A stretch of 64,000 bases of DNA from Halomonas rhizosphaerae. Lineage in GTDB: Bacteria > Pseudomonadota > Gammaproteobacteria > Pseudomonadales > Halomonadaceae. Under the pieces are notes generated by a model. It saw only the letters and a program-made list of their open reading frames with translations, was not told where the DNA came from and ran no database searches. This document shows, piece by piece, positions 43,703 to 52,174 of this stretch. The first letter of the stretch is position 1. Every line of letters starts with the position of its first letter. The stretch is taken from contig NZ_JASCQP010000028.1 of assembly GCF_030010555.1 (NCBI RefSeq), positions 124,001 through 188,000 of the forward strand. Direction: 5' to 3'. Position numbers and translations under genes: made by a program.

Positions 43703-44143
43703 TCAACCCTTGCCGTAGAGGGTGTCGGGGTCGATCAGGGGGTCACTGGCGATGCGTGCCTCGTCGCCCTCCAGCGCCACGTAGAAGCAGCTGCGCCTGC
43801 CGCTGTGGCAGGCGGGCCCCGTCTGCGCCACCTGCAGCAGCAGGGTGTCACCGTCGCAGTCCAGCGCTGCGCTCTGCAGGTGCTGCTGCTGGCCGGAGCT
43901 CTCGCCCTTGCGCCAGAGCTTGCCCCGCGAGCGCGACCAGTAGCAGACGCGGCCGGTCCGCAGGGTCTCTTCCAGGGCCTCGCGGTTCATCCAGGCCATC
44001 ATCAGCACCTCGCCGCTGTCGTGCTGCTGGGCGATGGCCGGGATCAGGCCGTCGACATTGAAGCGGATGGCGTCGAGGATTCCGGCCAGCGGGAAGCGGC
44101 TGTCGCCGGCGGCCCGCTCGAGGGTCTTGAAGGTGTCGCTCAT
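43703..44143 (-). CDS. hisI: Phosphoribosyl-AMP cyclohydrolase HisI
   Basis: A 146-residue stand-alone HisI catalysing the third step of histidine synthesis. The metal-site cysteines are visible: LDCDGDTLLLQVAQTGPACHSGRRSCFY, plus the start GLIPAIAQQHDSGEVLMMAWMNREAL. It is not fused to HisE. The start overlaps the zur stop (ATGA), so it is translated from the zur message. A hisI inside a zur operon suggests a copy used under zinc limitation; whether another hisI exists is not visible here. Confidence 0.93.
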   Translation of the reverse strand: MSDTFKTLERAAGDSRFPLAGILDAIRFNVDGLIPAIAQQHDSGEVLMMAWMNREALEETLRTGRVCYWSRSRGKLWRKGESSGQQQHLQSAALDCDGDTLLLQVAQTGPACHSGRRSCFYVALEGDEARIASDPLIDPDTLYGKG

Positions 44144-44613
44144 GGAAACTCCGCAGGGGCGACAGGGCGCTCGGACGCCTGTCGGCAGGCGTCACACTGG
44201 CCCAGCAGCTCGATGGTCTGGCGCTGGACCTCGAAGCCCAGCTCCCTGGCGCGACGCGCGAGGTGGTCGTTGATCTCGTCCAGGTGCAGCTCCTCGACAC
44301 GACCACAGAGGCGACAGATCAGCAGCTGGAAGCCGTGGGCGTGCTCGGGGCAGGGGCAGGCCACGTAGGCATTGAGTGACTCGATGCGATGCACCAGCCC
44401 CTGGTCGATGAGAAACTCCAGGGCGCGATAGACGGTAGGGGGCCGTGCCGCGGCGTGTTCCGCCGCCAGGCGGTCGAGCAGGTCATAGGCCTTCAGGCTG
44501 CCGGGGGCATCGGCGATCATCTCCAGCACCCGCCGACGGATCGGCGTGAAGCGAGCGCCGCGCTGCTGGCACTGCCGTTCGGCCTGTCGGATCATGTCGC
44601 GGGGATCGGTCAT
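44140..44613 (-). CDS. zur: Fur-family zinc uptake regulator Zur
   Basis: A 157-residue Fur-family repressor. The winged helix (residues ~20-85: GARFTPIRRRVLEMIADAPGSLKAYDLLDRLA...ARPPTVYRALEFLIDQGLVHRIESLNAYVAC) and the structural zinc site CRLCGR with CDAC near the C-terminus are present. CPCPEHAHGFQLLIC resembles Zur more than Fur. The promoter-like TAGAAT at 44651-44646 (minus strand) lies upstream. It leads a zur-hisI-yidD set. Confidence 0.87.
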   Translation of the reverse strand: MTDPRDMIRQAERQCQQRGARFTPIRRRVLEMIADAPGSLKAYDLLDRLAAEHAAARPPTVYRALEFLIDQGLVHRIESLNAYVACPCPEHAHGFQLLICRLCGRVEELHLDEINDHLARRARELGFEVQRQTIELLGQCDACRQASERPVAPAEFP

Positions 44614-44687
44614 GGCACCCGGGGCGATGGCTGGGAGGAAGCGATATTCTACGCGCCGGGCCGGCGAGGGACCAGCTGCGGTCGCTA

Positions 44688-45650
44688 TCAGGCCGTCTCG
44701 AGCAGCTCGCTGGAGCGGGCAAAATGATGCTGCGAGAAGACGACCCTTTCCTCGGGAGCGACACCCTCGGGCTGGCGTTCGATCAGGTCCAGCCGGGAGC
44801 GCAGCCCCTCGCCATTGGCCATCTGGATCGCCAGCCCCGGGCGGGCGTTGAGCTCCAGCAGCATGGGGCCATGGTCTCGGTCGAGCACCATGTCGGTGCC
44901 GAGATACCCGAGCCCTGTCATCTCGAAGCAGCCGGCGGCCAGGCGCAGCAACGTGGCCCAGTCGCTGATACGCAGGCTGGCGAGCTCGTGGCCGGTATCG
45001 GGATGGTCGTGACGCCTGCGGTCGAACTGTACCCCCCGGATCGCGGTGCCGCTGGCGATATCGATGCCCACGCCCACGGCTCCCTGGTGCAGGTTGGCCT
45101 TGCCATCCGAGGCGGCGGTGGAGAGGCGCATCATTGCCATCACCGGATAGCCCTTGAAGACGATGACCCGGATATCCGGCACCCCCTCATAGGTGTACTC
45201 GGAGAAGGATTCGTCGAAGTTGATCAGCGCCTCGATCAGCGCCACATCCGGGGAGCCCCCCAGCGAGTAGAGCCCGGAGAGGATGTTGGAGACATGGCGC
45301 TCCACGTCGCCAAGGGTCAGCTGGGCGCCGCTGGGCTTGACGTAGCGGTCGCCATCGATCCGCTCGATGACGAGGATGCCCTTGCCGCCGCTGCCCTTGG
45401 CCGGCTTGATCACGAACCCTTGATGGCCCACGAGCATGGCAAGGATATGCTTGACGCCGAACTGGGTGGTCACGGTGCCGATCAGCGCCGGCGTGGTGAT
45501 ACCGTATTCCTGGGCCAGCAGCTTGGTCTTGAGCTTGTCGTCCACCAGCGGGTAGAGCCGGCGATTGTTGTAGCGGCCGATGTAGCGGATGTTGCGCCGG
45601 TTCATGCCGATGATTCCCTTGGCATGCAGGCGGGCAGGGGTCGTCCACAT
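44688..45650 (-). CDS. RimK-related alpha-L-glutamate ligase-like ATP-grasp enzyme
   Basis: A 320-residue ATP-grasp ligase of the RimK-related group. Segments: NNRRLYPLVDDKLKTKLLAQEYGITTPALIG, GFVIKPAKGSGGKGILVI (nucleotide loop), IEALINFDESFSEYTYEGVPDIRVIVFKGYPVMAMMRLST and LGTDMVLDRDHGPMLLELNARPGLAIQMAN, with the Mg-binding Glu/Asn. These enzymes join an amino acid to a carboxylate at ATP cost; substrate unknown. It starts four bases after the gene for an inactive-transglutaminase/7TM protein, and a retropepsin-like protease gene lies upstream, the conserved trio described for this family. Confidence 0.82.
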   Translation of the reverse strand: MWTTPARLHAKGIIGMNRRNIRYIGRYNNRRLYPLVDDKLKTKLLAQEYGITTPALIGTVTTQFGVKHILAMLVGHQGFVIKPAKGSGGKGILVIERIDGDRYVKPSGAQLTLGDVERHVSNILSGLYSLGGSPDVALIEALINFDESFSEYTYEGVPDIRVIVFKGYPVMAMMRLSTAASDGKANLHQGAVGVGIDIASGTAIRGVQFDRRRHDHPDTGHELASLRISDWATLLRLAAGCFEMTGLGYLGTDMVLDRDHGPMLLELNARPGLAIQMANGEGLRSRLDLIERQPEGVAPEERVVFSQHHFARSSELLETA

Positions 45651-45654
45651 GGTG

Positions 45655-47160
45655 TCAGTCCTCCGTGACCGGCTTGAAGCGGCGCAGCTCGAGCAGGCGA
45701 TAGCCGGTGTAGTTGCCGAGCAGCAGGATCAGCGCCATCAGGATCAGCTGGACGCCGAGGAAGTTGAAGGTGATGTGGCGGACCCAGGGGTTGTTCATCG
45801 CCAGATAGGCCAGTACCGCGGTGATGAGACTGCCGCCGCCCTGGATCAGTACCTGCTTGGGGCCTTCCTCCTCCCAGAGGATCGACATCCGCTCGATGGT
45901 CCAGGAGAGGATGATCATCGGGAAGAAGGTGATGGTCAGGCCGGCATTGAGGCCGAAGCGGTAGGAGAGCACCGAGAACACCGAGATGATGGCGATGACC
46001 GTGATGATCACCGCCGTCACTCGCGCCACCAGCAGCAGGTTCAGGTAGGAGAGATAATTACGGATGACCAGTCCCACGGCCACCACGAGCAGGAACCCGA
46101 CCAGCCCGGTAACCAGGGTGGTCTGGATGAAGGCCAGCGCGATAAGCACGGGCATGAAGGTGCCCGAGGTCTTGATGCCGACCAGCACCCGGAGGATCAC
46201 GACCATCAGTGCGCCGATGGGGATCAGCAGGATGGTCTGGAACAACGCCTGATCCTCGAGCGGCAGGCTGTGAATCGAGAAGTTGAGCAGGGTGTCATCG
46301 GCTAGCTGGCTGCGCACCGCCGCCGCCGCCGGCTGGTTGCGGGAGAGCATCGAGAAACCGACCCGCGAGTCGCTGCCGCCCTGGACCTCGAGCACCGCCT
46401 GTCCGGCGGACTCCCAGAGGAGCAGGTTATCCGGGCGGCCTCGGGTGCCGGTACGCGGATCAAACAGCGCCCACTCCTGTTCATCGAAGACCTGGATCCA
46501 GGGCGTCAGGCTCTGCCGCCGGCGGCCATGGTCGAGCAGCAAGCCGCTGACCTCGCGGGCCGGTACGCCGGCCTGGTTGAGCAGGCGTACCAGCAGCGGT
46601 GTGCGGTCGAACTGGGTCAGCAGGAGGCGCGCATTTTCCCCCTGACGCTCCTCGGTGAAGTCAGTGATCAGCTCGCGTGCGAAGGTGTAGGGGTCGGAGC
46701 TGCGTGACCAGGCCCGCTCGATCACCTGGCTGGCCGCGGTGTCGTAGGGCGTTTCCCAGACGATGTCACGCCGCAGGGGAGGGGGTTCGATCTCCGGGCT
46801 CTTCGACTCCGGGGCGACCAGTGCCTGGACGCTGTAATAGAGCTGCTGGTCTCCCGTCGCCTCGCGCGTGGACCATTCTGCGCGGCGGCCGCCGTTCTCC
46901 TCGAGAAAGGCCAGCCCGTAGCCGGGCGAGGCAGTGTGTTCGGTCAGGATGCGATACCCCTGCTGGCTCGAGGGCAGCGCCATGTTGACCTTGGCCGAGC
47001 CGCCATCGGCGGTAAAGTTGACCTGGGCCTCGATCTCCCAGACCTGGCGCTGCTCGCCCGGTGTCCAGGGCACCTCGAACTGCACATGGCGGTGAATGCT
47101 CAGAGCGACACCGGCCACCAGCAGGAAGGCGACGATCAGGTAGAAGGGCAGTCGTGACAT
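45655..47160 (-). CDS. Inactive transglutaminase fused to seven transmembrane helices
   Basis: A 501-residue inner-membrane protein. After an N-terminal anchor (FYLIVAFLLVAGVALSI) comes a periplasmic transglutaminase-like region (about 130-270). Its pattern VRLLNQAGVPAREVSGLLLD...TPWIQVFDEQEWALFDPRTG keeps the fold, but the usual catalytic cysteine and the histidine before the tryptophan are missing, so it should be inactive. From about residue 312 there are seven hydrophobic helices. Known family ('transglutaminase-like, 7TM') always linked to the adjacent ATP-grasp ligase; function unproven. Confidence 0.83.
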   Translation of the reverse strand: MSRLPFYLIVAFLLVAGVALSIHRHVQFEVPWTPGEQRQVWEIEAQVNFTADGGSAKVNMALPSSQQGYRILTEHTASPGYGLAFLEENGGRRAEWSTREATGDQQLYYSVQALVAPESKSPEIEPPPLRRDIVWETPYDTAASQVIERAWSRSSDPYTFARELITDFTEERQGENARLLLTQFDRTPLLVRLLNQAGVPAREVSGLLLDHGRRRQSLTPWIQVFDEQEWALFDPRTGTRGRPDNLLLWESAGQAVLEVQGGSDSRVGFSMLSRNQPAAAAVRSQLADDTLLNFSIHSLPLEDQALFQTILLIPIGALMVVILRVLVGIKTSGTFMPVLIALAFIQTTLVTGLVGFLLVVAVGLVIRNYLSYLNLLLVARVTAVIITVIAIISVFSVLSYRFGLNAGLTITFFPMIILSWTIERMSILWEEEGPKQVLIQGGGSLITAVLAYLAMNNPWVRHITFNFLGVQLILMALILLLGNYTGYRLLELRRFKPVTED

Positions 47161-47362
47161 GGGTCTTCCTTGATGGGGCTTGAGTCAGGCGAAGGAACTT
47201 GGCTTTGTCCCAAAACTGGCTGCACTCGGCCATACGGCGTTACAAAATCGGCTCGAAGTACTCATTTACACCCTGCAAACTCGCGTGCGAGCCCAGTCCG
47301 TATCATCGCCGATGATTGTCTTGTCTTGCCGTCGCTCGCCGACATTTCAGACAAGCCCGACG

Positions 47363-48220
47363 TCACTCTTCGGTTTCGGCTTCGTCTTCATCGCGATCAG
47401 CGGCCTCGTCGGTGCCGGCTTCCTCTGCCGGACGCCCGCCCGGGAACTCTGGGCGATCATGAAGGTACTGCTCGGCCACGTCGATGATGGCGATGTCCAT
47501 CAGGAAACGACGACCCAGCAGTACCGGATGGTCCAGGTGGGTGCGGTCGTTGAGGGTGAACTGCACCGTCTCGCGCAGCGGCCCCAGGGTCATCAGCAGG
47601 CTGATCACTGGACGCGAATCCTCCCCGGAGGCCTGGATGATGCGCACCCGGCGTTCCACCGGGGCCTCGATCCATTCGTCACGCACGCTGTCGACCACGC
47701 TATCGGCTTCGTTGAGCCCAAGCTTGAAGCGGACCCAGTTCTCGCCGTCGCGCTCGAAGCGGGTAATCTCGGTAGCCGACAGCGACGAGGTGGTGGCCCC
47801 AGAGTCGATACGGGCCTTCAGGTAGGTGCCGACACCGGGCAAACCGATCCACTCGGTGCGACCCAGGATCTCCTTGTTGTCCAGGCGCGTCGGGCTGTCG
47901 CTGCACTGACTGGCCACCTGGGGCACGTCGTCATCGCGGTCGAGACGTGCCACCTCGCCACGTAGTTGCCGCAGCAAGCTGCCGACCTCACGAACGTCCG
48001 CCGACAGCGCCTGCTGCTGTTGCAGCTGCTGATCGAGCCGGCCCTGCTGAGCGGTCACGCAGCTGGAGGTGACGGCGCCTTCCAGCTGATCGAGTCGCGC
48101 CTGGAATTCTCCGCTGGTGACGAGCGGCGGCGGAGGCTCACGGTCGGGCAGCAGGGTGCAGCCGCTCAGCAGCAGGGTGGCAACGATCAGGGTGCTGGCA
48201 AACGGCAGGCAATGGCGCAT
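47363..48220 (-). CDS. Retropepsin-like/RimB-type ATP-dependent zinc protease family lipoprotein
   Basis: About 285 residues. A lipoprotein signal with lipobox LLLSGC near residue 19, then a glutamine-rich coiled coil (about 45-105), then the protease-like domain: ILGRTEWIGLPGVGTYLKARIDSGATTSSLSA, with the DSGA aspartyl-protease-type motif, and LGRRFLMDIAIIDVAEQYL. The C-terminal ~30 residues are acidic. This family (annotated ATP-dependent zinc protease, structurally retropepsin-like) accompanies the ligase and 7TM genes downstream. The start at 48220 was chosen for the lipoprotein signal; the ribosome-binding site is poor. There are 202 bases between it and the 7TM gene. Confidence 0.78.
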   Translation of the reverse strand: MRHCLPFASTLIVATLLLSGCTLLPDREPPPPLVTSGEFQARLDQLEGAVTSSCVTAQQGRLDQQLQQQQALSADVREVGSLLRQLRGEVARLDRDDDVPQVASQCSDSPTRLDNKEILGRTEWIGLPGVGTYLKARIDSGATTSSLSATEITRFERDGENWVRFKLGLNEADSVVDSVRDEWIEAPVERRVRIIQASGEDSRPVISLLMTLGPLRETVQFTLNDRTHLDHPVLLGRRFLMDIAIIDVAEQYLHDRPEFPGGRPAEEAGTDEAADRDEDEAETEE

Positions 48221-48357
48221 GTACAGGGCTCGAGCAGCAGGGTGATGCGTGATGATAAGGAGTCGCCTCCAGCCTTGTCCAACGTCGACGGGACGCGACA
48301 GCATGATTATAGTCGACCAGAGCGCATTACCCATGGTCTTCATTTAACATAATATAC

Positions 48358-48363
48358 ATTATA
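48358..48363 (-). promoter_or_regulatory. Candidate -10 box of the retropepsin-like gene
   Basis: On the minus strand TATAAT stands in an AT-rich patch (48343-48372) about 140 bases before the start codon. No convincing -35 was found. ATAAT-ATAC-ATTAT around it is a short palindrome. Confidence 0.4.
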
Positions 48364-48479
48364 CGAACTATTGGAAGCACACTTACCTGGGCCCTTTGAT
48401 GCCGGTCAAGACGCTTGCCGTATCGTGTGAAACTACTCGTTCATAAGGTAATGACTGGACTACCCTTCGCCTGGGAAGT

Positions 48480-48797
48480 TTGCCTGACGATCGTCGTCAG
48501 GGCTTCGAGATACAGACAAGGAACCGGCAACCCGCGTTCGTCCCGCTGCCGCTGGTGCTGGCGGTGTCGGCTGCCAGCCACACCCAGGCCCAGGAAGACG
48601 CCGGAAGGACCGACTGGACCCATGATATCGGCGTCACGGTGGGCAACGAGTACCACGACAACATCTTGCACGAGCACGAGAACTGCGTCTCCGACACCAT
48701 CACCACCGTCTCACGCCTTGCCACGTTGTCGGCGATGTGCAACGCCATAGGCCTCAGTCCTCCGGGCGGTACCGTGTCAAGACGCCCTTTCCGGTGA
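48480..48797 (+). pseudogene. Possible remnant of an outer-membrane beta-barrel gene
   Basis: A 105-codon frame from a TTG. It encodes a signal-peptide-like segment (PLPLVLAVSAASHTQAQED), then DWTHDIGVTVGNEYHDNILHEHE and SDTITTVSRLATLSAM, reminiscent of the first strands of outer-membrane beta-barrel proteins (pattern: strand, then 'Y.DN', then 'SDTIT.V.P'). It stops after about 100 codons, far short of a barrel, and has no ribosome-binding site. A decayed or truncated gene is the best reading; a spurious frame is possible. Confidence 0.35.
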
Positions 48798-48873
48798 CGC
48801 GTTCGGGCGATATGGCGCCGGCATCGCAAATCCGCTAGCCTTCCTGTACAAAACCCTATCACTGGAACTGAGA

Positions 48874-49416
48874 ATGTACAGGAGATGGCTTTTTCGCCTG
48901 GTCGTGCTGCTGCTCTCCCTGGGGCTGCTGGCCGGCTGCAGCAGCGTCGATATCGCGCGCTATGCAGGCACCACGCCGCGCCTCGACATCGGAGAATACT
49001 TCGACGGCAAGACTCGCGCCTGGGGCATGGTGCAGGACTACAGTGGGGAGGTGCAGCGCCGCTTCACCGTGGAGATCGACGGTCGGCTCGAGGGCGATAC
49101 CCTAACCCTGGACGAACGCTTCACCTATGACGACGGCGAGACCGACCGGCGCGTCTGGACCTTCGAGCGTCAGGGCGAGGATCGCTGGATCGGCCGAGCC
49201 AATGACGTCGAGGGCACGGTGGAGGCGCGCCAGGCCGGCCACGCCTTCACCATGCGCTACCGCCTGCCCGTCGAGGTCTCGGGACGCGAGATAACCTTCA
49301 CCCTGGACGACTGGATGTACCTGCAGCCCGACGGGCGGCTGATCAACCGCACCGCCATGCGCAAGTTCGGGGTCACTCTCGCCGAAATCACCATCGTCTT
49401 CGACCAGTCGCCCTGA
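48874..49416 (+). CDS. DUF3833 family lipoprotein
   Basis: A 180-residue predicted lipoprotein. The signal MYRRWLFRLVVLLLSLGLLAGC ends in lipobox LAGC, followed by SSVDIARYAGTTPRLDIGEYFDGKTRAWGMVQDYSGEVQRRF, the DUF3833 signature. A beta-rich body ends DWMYLQPDGRLINRTAMRKFGVTLAEITIVFDQ. Function unknown; likely periplasmic or outer-membrane attached. A strong terminator follows. Confidence 0.82.
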   Translation: MYRRWLFRLVVLLLSLGLLAGCSSVDIARYAGTTPRLDIGEYFDGKTRAWGMVQDYSGEVQRRFTVEIDGRLEGDTLTLDERFTYDDGETDRRVWTFERQGEDRWIGRANDVEGTVEARQAGHAFTMRYRLPVEVSGREITFTLDDWMYLQPDGRLINRTAMRKFGVTLAEITIVFDQSP

Positions 49417-49421
49417 CGACA

Positions 49422-49451
49422 ACGCCCCCGACTCACAGGAGCCGGGGGCGT
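49422..49451. terminator. Terminator between convergent DUF3833 and ectC genes
   Basis: ACGCCCCCG (49422-49430) pairs with CGGGGGCGT (49443-49451) around a 12-base loop that can extend the stem (CTC/GAG). Placed between two convergent genes. No clear T-run. Confidence 0.6.
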
Positions 49452-49481
49452 CGGAGGATCCTCTCGACCGGCGGTGGTCGA

Positions 49482-49892
49482 TCAGATCGGCTTCTTGTCG
49501 TCGGCCTCGGCCGGCGCGTAGGAGCCATCTTCGCGGTGCACCTCGTTGCCGGTCAGGCCCGGCGTGAACACGCAGGCCAGGTGCATGGTCTTGCTGGCGC
49601 GCAGCAGGTGCTCGTCGTGCTGGTCGAGGATGTAGATGTCACCCGGCTTGATCGGCCAGATCTTGCCGTCGGCCAGGGTTTCCACCTCGCCCTCGCCTTC
49701 GATGCAGAAAACGGCCTCGAAGTGATGCTTGTAATGGATGTGGGTCTCGGTGCCTTCGTAGATGCGGGTAATATGGAAGGAGCAGTTGCCACCATCATCG
49801 GCCAGACTCAGGCGGGTGCTGTCCCAGTTGCCGTTCTCGGCCTTGACCAGGCGGTCGGTCTTGCGGGCGTCATCGAGATTGCGAACGATCAT
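49482..49892 (-). CDS. ectC: Ectoine synthase EctC
   Basis: A 136-residue cupin enzyme cyclising N-gamma-acetyl-diaminobutyrate to the compatible solute ectoine. The family sequence is unmistakable: [69 protein letters not shown], and [25 protein letters not shown] lies seven bases before the ATG. Last gene of ectABC; the 91-base gap to ectB contains a perfect hairpin. No ectD (hydroxylase) or ask_ect follows. Confidence 0.97.
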   Translation of the reverse strand: MIVRNLDDARKTDRLVKAENGNWDSTRLSLADDGGNCSFHITRIYEGTETHIHYKHHFEAVFCIEGEGEVETLADGKIWPIKPGDIYILDQHDEHLLRASKTMHLACVFTPGLTGNEVHREDGSYAPAEADDKKPI

Positions 49893-49919
49893 GAATGCTC
49901 TCCAATGGTATCAGTGACG

Positions 49920-49945
49920 GACCGGTCGGCCCCTGCCGACCGGTC
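49920..49945. other. Perfect hairpin between ectB and ectC
   Basis: GACCGGTCGGC (49920-49930) and its inverse (49935-49945) with a four-base loop. Without a T-run it is more likely an mRNA-stabilising or partially attenuating element than a terminator. Confidence 0.6.
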
Positions 49946-49983
49946 GATGACTGGGCCGCCCATGGGGCGACACCCTCAGACTA

Positions 49984-51354
<1,371 letters not shown>

Positions 51355-51933
51355 TCAGATGCGATCGGTCTGGAAAGGACCGATGCGCACGAGGTTTTCC
51401 GGGTCGTGCTCGCCACCGAGCTGGTCGGTGGAGAAGTATTCGCGGCTGTTGAGCGGCGCCTGCCAGCGGTCGGCAAGCCGACGGAACAGACCCCAGGAGG
51501 CCTGGTTGTCGGGCGTGATGGTGGTCTCGAGGTGGTGCACCTCGGCCAACTCCGGTCGGGTCATCACGGCTTCCACCAGGCGACGGGCGAGGCCCGTGCC
51601 GCGCGCCTTCTCGCCGACCGCCACCTGCCACAGGAAGTAGGTGTCCGGGGCATTGCTCTTCACGTAGCCGGAGACGAAACCGACGATCTCGCCCTCCTCG
51701 TTGGTGGCCACGGCACAGCTGTCGCGGAACTGGGTCGCCAGCAGCAGATAGGCATAGGCGGAATTGACATCCAGCGGGGGGCAGGACTTGACCAGCTCGT
51801 AGATTCCCCAGCCGTCATCGGGATTGGGCTTGCGGATGAACAGCGGATACGTCTCGTGACCGACGACGGCATCCGCCACGGTGGGGCGGGCCAGGTCGGC
51901 GGAAGGCGTGAAGGGCTCGGTGGTTGCGTTCAT
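51355..51933 (-). CDS. ectA: Diaminobutyrate acetyltransferase EctA
   Basis: A 192-residue GNAT enzyme acetylating L-2,4-diaminobutyrate at the gamma-amino group. Family segments: IRKPNPDDGWGIYELVKSCPPLDVNSAYAYLLLATQF, the acetyl-CoA loop EKARGTGLARRLVEAV, and HHLETTITPDNQASWGLFRRLA. First gene of ectABC, with a good sigma70-like promoter upstream. The start lacks a clear Shine-Dalgarno sequence and is preceded by a 14-base palindrome. Confidence 0.97.
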   Translation of the reverse strand: MNATTEPFTPSADLARPTVADAVVGHETYPLFIRKPNPDDGWGIYELVKSCPPLDVNSAYAYLLLATQFRDSCAVATNEEGEIVGFVSGYVKSNAPDTYFLWQVAVGEKARGTGLARRLVEAVMTRPELAEVHHLETTITPDNQASWGLFRRLADRWQAPLNSREYFSTDQLGGEHDPENLVRIGPFQTDRI

Positions 51934-51941
51934 TGTCGTGG

Positions 51942-51955
51942 TTCGCTGTAGCGAA
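51942..51955. promoter_or_regulatory. Palindrome in the ectA leader
   Basis: TTCGCT-GT-AGCGAA, a perfect 6-bp inverted repeat just downstream of the predicted transcription start and nine bases before the ectA start codon. It could fold in the mRNA over the initiation region or be a repressor site. Confidence 0.5.
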
Positions 51956-51965
51956 TTTGGGAAGG

Positions 51966-51994
51966 AGTATAACAGCGGCTTATCGGCAATTCAA
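51966..51994 (-). promoter_or_regulatory. Sigma70-type promoter of ectABC
   Basis: On the minus strand, TTGAAT (51994-51989), a 17-base spacer, and TATACT (51971-51966). Transcription would start near 51958, about 25 bases before ectA. Confidence 0.75.
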
Positions 51995-52033
51995 AAGGAT
52001 GTTTATCCTGTCGACTCGGATCCATAACGGAAA

Positions 52034-52039
52034 ATTATA
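52034..52039 (-). promoter_or_regulatory. Second upstream -10 (TATAAT) for ectABC, possible sigmaS-type promoter
   Basis: On the minus strand a perfect TATAAT, in GAGTATAATTTTCC, lies about 70 bases upstream of the first promoter, without a -35. H. elongata ectA is reported to have both sigma70 and sigma38 promoters, so a sigmaS promoter is a reasonable guess. Confidence 0.4.
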
Positions 52040-52120
52040 CTCCGTGACCCGCTCCCGCCTGTCGCGCCGCTTGTCTTGGATAATAGACCACTCCGGGACG
52101 TCGGGACGTCTGACCAGAAT

Positions 52121-52152
52121 GCAGCGGGCCACCCCGGAGGATGGCCCGCTGC
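52121..52152 (-). terminator. Hairpin after gor
   Basis: GCAGCGGGCCA (52121-52131) and TGGCCCGCTGC (52142-52152) form an 11-bp perfect stem starting 22 bases after the gor stop. No T-run on the minus strand, so termination strength is unclear. Confidence 0.5.
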
Positions 52153-52174
52153 GATGCCCGAGGCGGGCAAGGGC

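Larger units (their letters stand above)
48221..48873. other. Gene-poor 650-base stretch
   Basis: Between the retropepsin-like gene and the DUF3833 gene no convincing intact gene is seen. It holds the AT-rich promoter-like patch near 48350, then a short frame with outer-membrane-protein-like residues (48480-48797, listed separately). Base composition of 48340-48480 is clearly more AT-rich than the surroundings. Confidence 0.6.

Noticed and set aside
47161-47362. Small gene between the 7TM protein and the retropepsin-like protein
   Set aside because: The open frame there runs antisense into the protease gene and shows no ribosome-binding site; nothing else is recognisable in these 202 bases.
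48415-48750. 111-codon frame in the gene-poor stretch
   Set aside because: Low-complexity Thr/Pro/Ser/Arg-rich translation in a different frame from the better candidate at 48480; no ribosome-binding site or family resemblance.
49893-49983. Sigma54 promoter in front of ectC, as reported in H. elongata
   Set aside because: No GG-N10-GC element of the expected form could be found in the ectB-ectC gap.
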